Assembly: GCA_007859835.1 (NCBI GenBank)
Contig: SJPJ01000001.1
Span: 245,255-309,254, forward strand
Direction: 5' to 3'
From: Novipirellula herctigrandis
Lineage (GTDB): Bacteria; Planctomycetota; Planctomycetia; Pirellulales; Pirellulaceae
Length of the DNA stretch: 64,000 nucleotides
Both the position numbers and the translations under genes were made by a program. The notes under the pieces are model-generated. The model made no database searches and was not told the DNA's origin. It saw nothing but the letters and a program-made list of their open reading frames with translations. The first letter of the stretch is position 1. Each line of letters starts with the position of its first letter. Positions 8,859 through 17,673 of this stretch are shown piece by piece.

Positions 8859-9788
8859 CTAGGCCACGTATTTCTTTTCCGCAGCCTGAACGCTCACGTC
8901 CGAAAGCAGGGCCCGTTCGTCATTATAGACGGCGACGCGATCGGCCCCCATGCGTTCGAAGTCAAGGTAGGTGCCGTGGACCATCTCGGCCCCGTAGCGA
9001 TGCAAGATGAACAGCGTGCCGGGGAAGAACGCGTTCATGTACGCCGAACCGCCTTGCACCGAAATTCGCAAGCTGGATTGGGCGATCAAACAAAGCTGGA
9101 ATTCGTTAAACGATATTTCGCTGTAGTCTTGGTAAAGATCCTCGACCATCACGACACCCAAATCACGCAGCAAGTCTTTCTCGTTCAATTCACCGAGCGG
9201 CATGTTGTCTACGACGATGTTTTTGGTCGGCCGAAAGTAGACGATTTGAAAACGGTCGCCAAACTGTTTCGCGATCTGTTGCAGAAAACTAACAGACAAA
9301 AAGTTGATTGGCGGGTGATTCCATTCAGTGTTGTATTTGTTGAATATCAACAACAGGGGTTTTTGGAATGGGAAATCAATTTGTGCGTGATATCGAGCGT
9401 GAAAGTTCGGCGGCGACCAACGCCAAAACTCTGGACGCCCGTGTGGTTTTTGGTTTAGCGATTCGTAACGTTTGACCCATCGTCGTTGCTGGTAGGTTTC
9501 TTCGTGGTTAGGTGAGAACCAATAGAAACAACGTGTGCCCGCGCAGCTGACGGTCTTTTCTAAACAACCCAATTGGGCTAAGAAATTCGCGTAGGGAACG
9601 TGATAGAACATTTCGAAACCGAATTCGCAGGCCTGCGAATCGATGATTGTGCTAGGAATGTCACCCAGTGGACGCACGTTGGGTTTGCCTCGCAAACGGT
9701 TCCACACGCGATGCAAATGGTTGCTTGTTGACAGTTCGGGACATGGATCCAGCGATCCGAATTCATCCGGTGATTGCATACGATTCAT
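8859..9788 (-). CDS. Unrecognised protein, possibly a cell-surface glycan glycosyltransferase
   Basis: An intact frame of 309 residues from the ATG at 9788; longer starts run into the degenerate mutase remnant and look wrong. No signal peptide or membrane segment is seen. The segment SLRISVQGGSAYMNAFFPG with ILHRYGAEM near the C-terminus recalls the nucleotide-sugar-binding half of some GT61/GT-B-like glycosyltransferases, but I do not recognise the family with certainty. The adjacent upstream remnant is UDP-galactopyranose mutase, a cell-surface glycan gene, which supports a glycan context. It is an isolated survivor among broken transposases and may be the last gene of a lost polysaccharide-biosynthesis cluster. 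Confidence 0.6.
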   Translation of the reverse strand: MNRMQSPDEFGSLDPCPELSTSNHLHRVWNRLRGKPNVRPLGDIPSTIIDSQACEFGFEMFYHVPYANFLAQLGCLEKTVSCAGTRCFYWFSPNHEETYQQRRWVKRYESLNQKPHGRPEFWRWSPPNFHARYHAQIDFPFQKPLLLIFNKYNTEWNHPPINFLSVSFLQQIAKQFGDRFQIVYFRPTKNIVVDNMPLGELNEKDLLRDLGVVMVEDLYQDYSEISFNEFQLCLIAQSSLRISVQGGSAYMNAFFPGTLFILHRYGAEMVHGTYLDFERMGADRVAVYNDERALLSDVSVQAAEKKYVA

Positions 9789-9884
9789 GCTCGGTGTCGT
9801 ATTGGGGATGGAGTAGAAACGGGTTCTGATTTGGGATTTAGAGGCACGATATTGGTGCCCTCTGATACGTTGTCGCAATTGACA

Positions 9885-10137
9885 ACTCGCATCGCCGAAG
9901 CGACGACTTGGTACTTGTCGTGGTAACGATAGCTCGAAAACCAGCCACTGAATTTAGTGATCCCGCTGCATCTGGGCATATCGGTTCTGCGGATGTTCGT
10001 TGTGATCGTTTTTGACCGGATAGTACATTTCGTCGCTCACGCGAAAGTCGGCCGGGTATTGTTCGGCGATGACGGTGTGTGACGTTTGGACGGGATCGTG
10101 GTGTTTGTGTTCAACACATCGTGTGAATGGTGAGCTC
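9885..10137 (-). pseudogene. glf: UDP-galactopyranose mutase remnant (C-terminal part, frameshifted)
   Basis: On the minus strand, a frame beginning near 10137 reads SSPFTRCVEHKHHDP, HTVIAEQYPADF and MYYPVKNDHNEHPQNRYAQM, then hits a stop. In another frame the text continues KFSGWFSSYRYHDKYQVVAS. Both parts match the order of the C-terminal half of UDP-galactopyranose mutase (PFTR..EHKHF; YYPV.D..N...Y; GRL..YRY.D..QV). The N-terminal FAD-binding part is absent. The enzyme makes UDP-galactofuranose for surface glycans. Confidence 0.6.
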
Positions 10138-10689
10138 CAGAGCGTTTGGTTTCCGCGACCTATTGGGGCCTAACTAACGGTTTCTGACCGCGCATGTCAA
10201 GTGAAACCTGGGTGCACATTGTGCAAATTAACGAAGTCGGAAGCCTTGCCGCTACTGAAACACGTCCCCCTCGCTCAGGTATTCCGATCAAGTGTGTTTT
10301 TGGGAGGCGGATGCACTGCGCCAGGCGTACGTCTATTGACCAAATTGCGTGACTTTTTCGCAACCACCGAAAACGGTGGAGCTTTCTGAGGGCCGCATGA
10401 AACCGTCGGCAGATCCACTCATTGTTTTTACGAAAAACGGAAGGATGGCCATTGGGCTACCCGCTTCCCACGCACCCTTACGTCGTGCCGGTCGTGAAAC
10501 ACTAAAGCGATAGTCTCCGGTACGTTTTTGATGCTCGGCTTTCACTGACACGAGGCACTTTCTCATGAATGTGAATTGACGCACTTCTCTGTGAGCGGCA
10601 CCGCCAGATAGCCGGTTGTTGATTTAGTGTATTTGCAAACTTGTGGAGTAATAGACTGGCCATACGGTGGTAATGCGCTAAATTTGGTG
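10138..10689. other. No gene supported
   Basis: The stretch between the mutase remnant and the IS1182 remnant carries only short frames without recognisable motifs. It is probably decayed DNA of the same accessory island. Confidence 0.4.
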
Positions 10690-11246
10690 GCGGAGGTTCC
10701 ACACATGAGTCAACGACGACGCAAAGCGAATTAACCAAGCGTTTCGACAAATCGGCTTTCCTGTACGACGAAGAGGCGGACTGTTACGACTGTCCGGCAG
10801 GCCAACGGCTGACTCACCGCACGACCGAGAACACCACTTTACGTGGCGGCATGCCTGCGCAACGAAAGATTTACACATGCGATCGCTGCGCTGACTGTCC
10901 ACTGGCGGCTCGTTGCCGCAGAAACCGCAAGGCCAAACGTGGTCGGGAAGTGATGCATGATGAACAAGAAAGCGCCCGTCGTCGCCATCGCATGCGGATG
11001 AAGAACGACGAAGCTCAAACGGCGTACTGGCGTCGCCAACACATCAGTGAAACTCCGCTCGCGGTGATGAAGGCCATGTTCGACATGCGTCGCCTCTCGC
11101 TTCGTCGCCTCTCGCTTCGTGGGATCGAGCGTGTTGGTCAGCAATGGCGCGGGGCCCCGCCGGTCTTCAACCTAAAGAAATCAATGAATGTCTGGGCGGA
11201 GCTGCGCTGCAAGACAAGCGAAACCCCGATCAGTGCCAGGAACTAG
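10690..11246 (+). pseudogene. IS1182 family transposase remnant (C-terminal part)
   Basis: The frame reads FDKSAFLYDEEADCYDCP, then IYTCDRCADCPLAARCRR and later QTAYWRRQHISETPLAVMK and GIERVGQQWRGA..FNLKK. This is the cysteine-rich and C-terminal part of IS1182/IS1380-like DDE transposases, where the Y..RR...EP segment carries the last catalytic Glu. The N-terminal DDE portion is missing. Within it a 15-bp duplication turns the expected RRLSLRG into RRLSLRRLSLRG. The element is inactive. Confidence 0.8.
11088..11117. repeat. 15-bp tandem duplication inside the IS1182 remnant
   Basis: Two perfect copies of CGTCGCCTCTCGCTT stand head to tail. The duplication keeps frame and adds five residues to a conserved transposase segment, so it most likely arose after or during decay of the element. 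Confidence 0.85.
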
Positions 11247-11574
11247 GTAGAATAGGCGAAAGCCTGCATGATCTGAGAGCATGTTGACCGAGTTAGCCTT
11301 GGCCACTCGCGATCCTCCAGATCAAAATCAAATCAAACCAACTCGATCGGACATTGGGTCATCATCCACGTCGGATATGTCAACAGCCCGTTAGCCGCCG
11401 GTGACCCCGGTAATCCCTGCTTTCCGCTCACATAACAGTGCGTCAATTCACATTTACGAGACAAGCTAGTACGCGTTTGCAGCATAGAATGGGGATTCAC
11501 GACGTATAGGAAGTCACAGTGACTTCCCGATGTTGTACCCCTTGGACTATAGCTAAGAAGAACCACGAGGATAA
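11247..11574. other. No gene supported; upstream region of the sulfatase
   Basis: Contains no convincing frame. The last bases include CGAGGATAA directly before the sulfatase start, a usable ribosome-binding site. The rest probably holds the promoter, which could not be assigned. Confidence 0.35.
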
Positions 11575-12978
11575 ATGGACTCTGTTATGAAATCAATTCG
11601 CATTTTTGCCATCCTGATCGTTTGCGTGGTTTCGTCGGTTGCCTTCGGTGCGAGGCAGCCAAATATCGTGTTGTTGTTTTCAGATGATGCGGGCTATGCG
11701 GATTTCGGATTTAACGGTAGCCACCATTTTAAGACACCAAGGCTCGATCAACTCGCCGCATCCGGAGTGAAGCTGAATCAGTTCTATATGTCAGCGGCAG
11801 TATGCGGGCCGTCGCGGGCGGGGCTGTTGACAGGCATGTACCAACAGCGATTCGGTTTTGAAGAAAACAATGTACCGGGTTATATGAGTCACAGCGCAGC
11901 GACCGGTGACGACATGGGGTTGCCGGTTGAAATTCCGACTCTTGGGAATCATCTCCAGAATCTCGGATATCGAACAGGAATCTTCGGCAAGTGGCATCAA
12001 GGCAATGCCGATCGCTACCATCCGACCAAGCGAGGCTTCGACGAGTTTGTAGGCTTCCGCGGAGGCGCACGGAGTTATTTTGACTATGATCCCGCCGACC
12101 CAAAGGTTGCCAAAAGCGATTTGCTGGAGTTCGGCTTCGGCGAGTATCGTGAGCCAGGGACATATATGACGGATTTTTTGGCCGAACAAGCCTGTGCGTT
12201 TATTGAGCGGAATAGGGCACGGCCATTCTTTGCTTACGTTGCGTTCAACGCTGTGCATACGCCAATGAATCCGGATCCAAAAGATGCCGCGTTGTTTCCG
12301 GAATTGGAAGGGAAGCGACGCCAGATGTCCCAGATGACTCTTTCGCTAGACCGAGCAGTAGGGCGGATCGTGGATCAGTTGAACAAGCTAGGATTGGCGG
12401 ACAATACCCTGATCGTTTTTACTAATGATAACGGCGGGCCAACCGACGCGAGTTCGGCAAGCAATTGGCCGCTAAGCGGGTGCAAAGCCACGCATCTTGA
12501 GGGTGGAATCCGCGTGCCAGGCATTGTTGTTTGGCCGGGCAAATTAGCGGCCGACGCGGCTTATGACAAACCACTCAGTTCGCTGGATTTGCTGCCAACG
12601 TTCGTGGAAGCGGGCGGCGGCGATGCCTCTGCAATTCAGGGTTTGGATGGCGTCGACATGTTGCCTTATCTGACCGGAGAGAAGGCCGGACGCCCTCACC
12701 AAACGTTGTATTGGAAAAAAGAAAACCGAGGTACGATCCGAGACGGCGATTGGAAAATGATGAGGTTCCCTGATCGTCCGGCGGAACTCTACCACATCGA
12801 GAACGATCCATCAGAACAACACAACTTAGCTACAAAGAACCCGCGGCTAGTGCGTGAGCTCTACAAAAAGCTGTTCGCTTGGGAATGTACCCTCGAGCGC
12901 CCGTTGTTCATGATGAAAAGGTTGTACGAAGAAAAGGCTGCTGTGCGGTTCGATCAATACCGACAGCAATATCCGTGA
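11575..12978 (+). CDS. Secreted S1-family sulfatase
   Basis: Hydrolyses sulfate esters, probably on algal polysaccharides, in the periplasm or outside the cell. The 467-residue protein has an N-terminal signal peptide (hydrophobic to about residue 25), the metal-binding Asp pair in LLFSDDAGYADFG (Asp37, Asp38) and the sulfatase signature CGPSRAGLLTG with Cys77 as the formylglycine precursor. The later VFTNDNGGPT segment supplies the other metal ligands. An ATG four codons later (11587) is the alternative start, but GAGG at 11567-11570 favours the first. It stands alone, convergent with a porin gene. It needs a formylglycine-generating enzyme, not encoded in this window. Subfamily and substrate cannot be told by eye. 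Confidence 0.93.
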   Translation: MDSVMKSIRIFAILIVCVVSSVAFGARQPNIVLLFSDDAGYADFGFNGSHHFKTPRLDQLAASGVKLNQFYMSAAVCGPSRAGLLTGMYQQRFGFEENNVPGYMSHSAATGDDMGLPVEIPTLGNHLQNLGYRTGIFGKWHQGNADRYHPTKRGFDEFVGFRGGARSYFDYDPADPKVAKSDLLEFGFGEYREPGTYMTDFLAEQACAFIERNRARPFFAYVAFNAVHTPMNPDPKDAALFPELEGKRRQMSQMTLSLDRAVGRIVDQLNKLGLADNTLIVFTNDNGGPTDASSASNWPLSGCKATHLEGGIRVPGIVVWPGKLAADAAYDKPLSSLDLLPTFVEAGGGDASAIQGLDGVDMLPYLTGEKAGRPHQTLYWKKENRGTIRDGDWKMMRFPDRPAELYHIENDPSEQHNLATKNPRLVRELYKKLFAWECTLERPLFMMKRLYEEKAAVRFDQYRQQYP

Positions 12979-12996
12979 TGCTAACGGCTACTTCCA

Positions 12997-13034
12997 CCGA
13001 GAGGGCGCCGCGTCGCGAACGCCCCTGTTCTCGG
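12997..13034. terminator. Possible bidirectional hairpin between sulfatase and porin genes
   Basis: CCGAGAGGGCG pairs with CGCCC and TCTCGG (bulge between the halves), a stem located between two convergent genes. No clear T-run follows on either strand, so the terminator call is tentative. Confidence 0.3.
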
Positions 13035-13116
13035 CTATCTCGGCCTTTGATACTTTCTTGCTCGCACGTTGCCGCTGGCAAAATATCGGTACGGCACGAT
13101 TGGACAACTCCGCGAA

Positions 13117-14496
13117 TCAAAACGTGATCACGGCATCGGCTGCGAAGGTGAGTTGATCGTTCTGATCACCCGAGTCGAATGGAAGTCCTTTGGGACCGAG
13201 CGGGCCGTCTTGGTCAAAGTAATCCCAACGTACTTCTGGACGAATGCGGAGGTTGGGATGAGGCGTATACGTCAGGCCATACGTGAGCGCGAAAAAGTCA
13301 CCGACGTAACCAAAACCATCGTTGGCGTCGATGGAAAGGGCTGGGTAATTGCCGGGGCCTGCGATCTTCATTCCATCGTCATCACGGAGGATCTCGATAC
13401 GCAGATTCGAAGCCCAACGAGGATTGATTGTGTAGAGAAAATATTGATTTAGTCCGTACCATTCGGCTTCGTCGCCAGCGTTGATCGGCGTGTTTTCCTC
13501 GATTCCCAAGTTATGGACGGCGACGTAACGCAACTTCTCTGTTAGCTGATGTTGTAGGACGAGGCTATAGACGAAGCGGTCTTGGTCACCGGGGATTTTG
13601 TTCCAATCAGGAGCCAAGCCGGGATCCTGTGGCCCGTAGTTGCAAGCCCACGCTAACGAGGTTTTCTTGTCAAGGCTATTCCACTTAACGCCACCCATGA
13701 AGTCCCATTGATCGTTCAAGTCTTCGAACATGAACCAACCACGGTGAGTGCCGGCTTGAACGGACCATTGGTCACTAATCTTATAGTCTGCCAAAACGCC
13801 AGTTACTAATTGTGGAACGGTGTACGCGTAAGAGTAAGAGTGGGAATAGAATGGGTTGGCTACGGCAGGTACGGCTTCGTAATCAAGAATCGCTGCCATA
13901 TGACCAAACTTGATCGAAAGAGCATTGTAGGCAACTTCGAGGTAGGCCTGAGGAATTACAAGCCCGTAATTTTGGTCGGCTCCATTGATTCGATCTTCGA
14001 GTCCATGGTTGACACCAAAACGGAAATCGGAGCCATAGATCGCGTCAAGATGGCCACCCCAAGCCCAACCGCTGCCGCCGTTGTCCGCGGGTCGATGAAG
14101 CCACAGCCAAAATTGATTCAACTGATATTGATCATCCCAGTCATTGGTCCCCAAAGGACCGTTGAATCCATCGGCCGGGTTGCTGGCGTTGGCAGTAAAT
14201 CCCTGCTGTAGCCAACCGCCCATTTTGAACCCCGCATTCTGGAAAATGGAGGGTTGTGGCATGCTCCAGGACTCGTTGCTTGCGGGTTTTCCTTTGCAGC
14301 ACAAACCGTCACAGGTCACTCCCATCGCGTCACAGGCGCCAAGCTGGTCGTATGCGTCGCATCCGCAGTCGGCGGTTGGAACATCGTCGCAAATTGAATT
14401 GCAGACATCTTCTGCTCTCACCGTAGGCCCCCACAGTAGGGTCGCGGCAACGAGACCTAGAGAGACGCCTTTAAGCATGTGTGTAGCAATTTTCAT
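13117..14496 (-). CDS. Putative beta-barrel porin of the BBP2/OmpL-like family
   Basis: A 459-residue outer-membrane protein. It has an N-terminal signal peptide (to about residue 28), then a Cys-rich segment with eight cysteines between about 32 and 67 (VCNSICDD...CDGLCCKG), then alternating amphipathic strands typical of a barrel, ending in the terminal Phe (AADAVITF) that favours outer-membrane insertion. Motifs such as WLQQGFTAN, NQFWLWLHRPAD and YGSDFRFG match the planctomycete BBP2 family as I know it. It likely lets small solutes, perhaps oligosaccharides, cross the outer membrane. The Cys-rich head may be a planctomycete-specific anchoring or disulphide-bonded module; its role is unknown. 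It is a single gene, convergent with the sulfatase. Confidence 0.8.
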   Translation of the reverse strand: MKIATHMLKGVSLGLVAATLLWGPTVRAEDVCNSICDDVPTADCGCDAYDQLGACDAMGVTCDGLCCKGKPASNESWSMPQPSIFQNAGFKMGGWLQQGFTANASNPADGFNGPLGTNDWDDQYQLNQFWLWLHRPADNGGSGWAWGGHLDAIYGSDFRFGVNHGLEDRINGADQNYGLVIPQAYLEVAYNALSIKFGHMAAILDYEAVPAVANPFYSHSYSYAYTVPQLVTGVLADYKISDQWSVQAGTHRGWFMFEDLNDQWDFMGGVKWNSLDKKTSLAWACNYGPQDPGLAPDWNKIPGDQDRFVYSLVLQHQLTEKLRYVAVHNLGIEENTPINAGDEAEWYGLNQYFLYTINPRWASNLRIEILRDDDGMKIAGPGNYPALSIDANDGFGYVGDFFALTYGLTYTPHPNLRIRPEVRWDYFDQDGPLGPKGLPFDSGDQNDQLTFAADAVITF

Positions 14497-14867
14497 CTTT
14501 TTGTACGCTTTGAAATGGCAGAAATCGATCGATCGCTGCTTGATGGATGGCCAATGAATCCCGATCCGTTGTAAAGCCTTTAAGGGTAATGCCAGCTTGG
14601 CGAACTTGGATCGTTATTTGGCTTATTCGGTATGGGGCAGTGACGCTCTAGAGAATTCCGTGAACCGGATAGCGACAAAAGAAGCTTCGACCAGAGGAGG
14701 TAGCAACCACGAAGAGTTTAACGGCTGGTCGCGTTATTCGGATTGCAGATGATCACACACACGCACGGGAGCCATTCGGGTGTGGCCAATATTTGCAGGA
14801 GTTGCCAGGGCCCGGCGGTTTCTCGATCTGCATATCTCCAAACATTTCGCGACCGGCGCGGGTTTGC

Positions 14868-14893
14868 CCGCGGCCAAGTGCCGCGGCCAAGTG
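14868..14893. repeat. 13-bp direct duplication
   Basis: CCGCGGCCAAGTG occurs twice in tandem, followed by a partial third copy CCGCGG. GC-rich and intergenic. Confidence 0.8.
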
Positions 14894-15073
14894 CCGCGGG
14901 GTGCGCGAATGACCGGGAAGGGAAATCGAATTCGTGGGAAATTGTGCGACGGGATTTCACAAATATTCGGCGGTCGATTTGACGAATGTGGCAGACTCGT
15001 TTTGGTTCTGCTCAGCTGCAATTTCGGTCGTCACCGATTGCCGCTCTCAGCGTACTGCCGATTCCCTGGGACA

Positions 15074-15155
15074 CCGTTACATGCCCAATGCCGTTACATG
15101 CCCAATGCCGTTACATGCCCAATGCCGTTACATGCCCAATGCCGTTACATGCCCA
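15074..15155. repeat. 17-bp tandem repeat, four full copies plus a partial fifth
   Basis: Four perfect copies of CCGTTACATGCCCAATG are followed by 14 bases of a fifth. It lies 55 bases beyond the 3' end of the small lipoprotein gene. There are no spacers, so it is not a CRISPR array; it is a minisatellite-like duplication. Confidence 0.92.
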
Positions 15156-15210
15156 GAGGCACGTTCACGAACAGCATGACGGCCTCAGGAAGTTTTTGCC
15201 AAGCATCGTG

Positions 15211-15405
15211 TTAGTCGTCGTCTTTGCGCTGCTCGGTCAATTTTTCGTTTTCTAAATCGGTCGCAGCGATTTCGGCCAATACCTGCTCTTTTGTCTTAAC
15301 CTCTTTAGGTTGATTTACCGTGACCTCATTTGATTTTTCACATCCGGTTGTCATCGTTGCCAAACCAACGAACGCAGTAACGAGAAGTAGACTCAAATAT
15401 TTCAT
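15211..15405 (-). CDS. Small lipoprotein paired with the second DUF1559 protein
   Basis: From the ATG at 15405 the product has 64 residues: MKYLSLLLVTAFVGLATMTTGC is a lipoprotein signal with Cys22 as the lipidated residue. The mature part is short, charged and predicted helical (KEQVLAEIAATDLENEKL). A start six codons earlier is possible but places charged residues before the signal. It lies 133 bases behind the DUF1559 gene on the same strand, repeating the arrangement at 2943-4469. No known domain. Confidence 0.75.
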   Translation of the reverse strand: MKYLSLLLVTAFVGLATMTTGCEKSNEVTVNQPKEVKTKEQVLAEIAATDLENEKLTEQRKDDD

Positions 15406-15538
15406 GGGATCACATTTTTCCAAAGCAAGGTGTATGAGACAAAGTTCAGATCATCTTCAACTCCTAGCGAGCACGGCGGTTTGCAGCGTGCTCGCGTCAT
15501 GGTTCAGACGATCGACAAAAAGAAGGCTTCCATCGATA

Positions 15539-16669
15539 CTAAAATTCCGTATCGATCGTTTCTTTAGCGGCTCGGCTGCCAAGGGAACCCCACAATCCAT
15601 AGGGACTTTTCGATCCCGCCCTCGGTCCGCCCGTAACTGCAACCGGTCGTGAATTAAGATTACCGGTATCGATGCTGGCAGTCACAAACTTAACCGCGCC
15701 ATCCATCAACAAGATGTGGCATCCGCCCGTGTGGCGACTTGCCATCGTGAAAATGCCTCCGTTGCCATTTGGATTTGGTCCGCGCTGATAGCTTGGCCCA
15801 TTCGGTGGAAATACGGTGGTCACACCCGTAAAGATGGCGTCGCCTGACACCCAACTATTGCCTCGTGTTCGTCCGGAATCTGCATCAAAGGTCAAGTCTG
15901 TTGAATCGGCGTAATACTGCGGTCGCAACGGATCAATGAATCGTTCCCAACCGTCCACTTTAGGGTTGTTCCGAGCTGCGGTGTTTCCATGTCCCCGGTA
16001 AGCGACATCGGCAATGATCTCTCGCGATCCTTGTGATTTAACGATCTCTCCCATACCAATCGTATTGCTCAAACCATCTAGAATATCTCGGAAACGCGTA
16101 TTGTGTCTCGCCATGAATACTCCGCGATGTTGACCTCGATTGGAGCCGTTGTTGTTGTAGTTGTTGATATTCCAAAAACTATCCCCCATCGAAAAGCCGT
16201 AATTTGTTTTGCCTTGTGGCGTGATCAGAGCGGCTGCTGGATCACTTGGGCAAAGCAACGTTGGAATCTGTGTGTTGAAGGGCTGGTATTGATCGATCCA
16301 ATGGGGCGGCCCCATCGGAGGATAGGTGATGGTGCTGGCTTCGTGGTACCAGGGATTAGAGATCTGCTCCCAGACGGCTTGCTGTTCCATAAATGGGGTA
16401 AGCCCAGGAAACGCACTTTGTCGATTCTTGTTTGTTAATCCTGGTCCGCCAGTGCCGCCAAGTTGTCTCGGAAGATTGTCGTGGGCGGAGTGGTAATTGT
16501 GAATCGCTAACCCAATCTGTTTAAAGTTGTTGCTGCAACTCATCCTGCGCGCTGCTTCACGTGCTGCTTGAACCGCAGGTAGAAGTAACCCGACTAGGAC
16601 ACCAATGATTGCGATTACAACCAAAAGCTCCACGAGCGTAAACGCATGGCGATCTCTCTGACCTTTCAT
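15539..16669 (-). CDS. DUF1559 family prepilin-like protein
   Basis: From the ATG at 16669 the protein is 376 residues and starts [18 protein letters not shown], the prepilin cleavage and methylation helix. The first 60 or so residues are almost identical to the DUF1559 protein at 3234-4469, as is usual for the family. The middle diverges, and the C-terminal H-X9-DG signature is HTGGCHILLMDGAVKF. It is probably exported and surface-exposed after prepilin peptidase processing. It is followed by a small lipoprotein gene. Its own function is unknown. Confidence 0.9.
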   Translation of the reverse strand: MKGQRDRHAFTLVELLVVIAIIGVLVGLLLPAVQAAREAARRMSCSNNFKQIGLAIHNYHSAHDNLPRQLGGTGGPGLTNKNRQSAFPGLTPFMEQQAVWEQISNPWYHEASTITYPPMGPPHWIDQYQPFNTQIPTLLCPSDPAAALITPQGKTNYGFSMGDSFWNINNYNNNGSNRGQHRGVFMARHNTRFRDILDGLSNTIGMGEIVKSQGSREIIADVAYRGHGNTAARNNPKVDGWERFIDPLRPQYYADSTDLTFDADSGRTRGNSWVSGDAIFTGVTTVFPPNGPSYQRGPNPNGNGGIFTMASRHTGGCHILLMDGAVKFVTASIDTGNLNSRPVAVTGGPRAGSKSPYGLWGSLGSRAAKETIDTEF

Positions 16670-17629
16670 CGTGAAATACTCCGGCGCATGGTAATGAATC
16701 AAAAAAGAACCTTGAATTTATTATTGACAATTTGACAAACCGATGCCGGTTAATTACGAGAAAACGAACAAGATATTTGCTGATTCACTGAAACTCTTCT
16801 CGAAGCGAAGGCATCTTGCCGGTTCTGTACAGTTTTCGCTACAAGTCGAAAGCAGACCTCGCCACGTTAATATTGAACGGAAATCGCAGTAGCCCTTTGG
16901 CAAGTAAACTTGGAGTGCAAACTGTAACAAGAGTTTGAGGATGTCCCTAATGCGTGCTCTTCGAAAGTCCCGATTGGTTCATTGAAACATTCGTTTTCAA
17001 TTCTTTGGCACGATTTCGAGCGACGCTTTTGAATGCAGACTCCGCGTGCGGTTTTCGACTTGCGGGCCCCCACGGATTTTCTCAGAGACTTGACCCATCA
17101 TCGCCGGGCCCGCTGCTTGCTAGAGACGTTTTGATCGTCGCTTCATTGTGAGCGATGAAGGCAAAATCGGATCAACGAGGTACACGGCCGGTCACGCGTT
17201 GGGATGGTTCATTGGTTGAATGCCAATGCCGTTTTGCAGTTTGGTCCTAATCAGGACATTTGAGCGAATGCTTTGCAGCGAGTATCTGTTGTGCGCTGCG
17301 ATCACGCGAGTTTGTACGCTTGCCGTTATCAGAATTCCCAGCCTATTTTGTTCAGGTGCGAGATTTCGCGTTTTCCGTCGAAGCGGAAGACGATTCTGTT
17401 TATTGGCGAAACGCTTCGATGGCTCAATCCCGTTTTGGAGGGATGCAGCTCGTCGATTCGGTGTGACGAAAGCGGGCGCGCCAAAATATCTTACGCTTGC
17501 GCCTTGATGAAAAAGAGCCAAGTGCCCAGCGAAGTAGAATGGCGAAGTCGTCTTCCGCAGTTGCATCGCGAATGCAAAAAGATCACAGGGTAACGAGGCT
17601 TTCAACGAAGTGATTTCGTCTATCCACCT
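16670..17629. other. About 1 kb without a supported gene
   Basis: The part next to 16670 is AT-rich and should hold the DUF1559 promoter. Frames of about 100-137 residues exist on both strands at 17190-17605 but lack recognisable domains, starts with ribosome-binding sites, or a consistent coding appearance. I do not call a gene. Confidence 0.35.
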
Positions 17630-17657
17630 CGAAACGCTTCCCCCGGAAAGCGTTTCG
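17630..17657. terminator. Hairpin downstream of the chemoreceptor gene
   Basis: CGAAACGCTT (17630-17639) and AAGCGTTTCG (17648-17657) form a perfect 10-bp stem around an 8-base loop, 16 bases past the stop of the chemoreceptor gene. There is no T-run on the exit side, so it may be a terminator or a transcript-end stabiliser. Confidence 0.5.
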
Positions 17658-17673
17658 GTTTGCTTAGATTGGT

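Larger units (their letters stand above)
14497..15210. other. Intergenic region with two short tandem arrays
   Basis: No gene is supported. It holds the porin promoter region at its left end and two separate tandem repeats (14868-14893 and 15074-15155, listed individually). Confidence 0.5.

Noticed and set aside
8826-9458. A 210-residue plus-strand frame opposite the orphan gene at 8859-9788
   Set aside because: The minus-strand frame has the more natural amino-acid composition and a glycosyltransferase-like motif; the plus frame has none.
15074-15155. Regular repeats resembling a CRISPR array
   Set aside because: Units are directly adjacent without variable spacers, are only 17 bp long, and no cas genes are present; it is a tandem minisatellite.
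15142-15185. Possible tRNA-like or small structured RNA near the end of the repeat array
   Set aside because: No cloverleaf pairing or CCA-proximal stem could be drawn; the similarity comes from the repeat.
17192-17605. A 137-residue minus-strand frame in the 16.7-17.6 kb gap
   Set aside because: No family motif, no good start context, and overlapping frames of equal length on the other strand; insufficient for a gene call.
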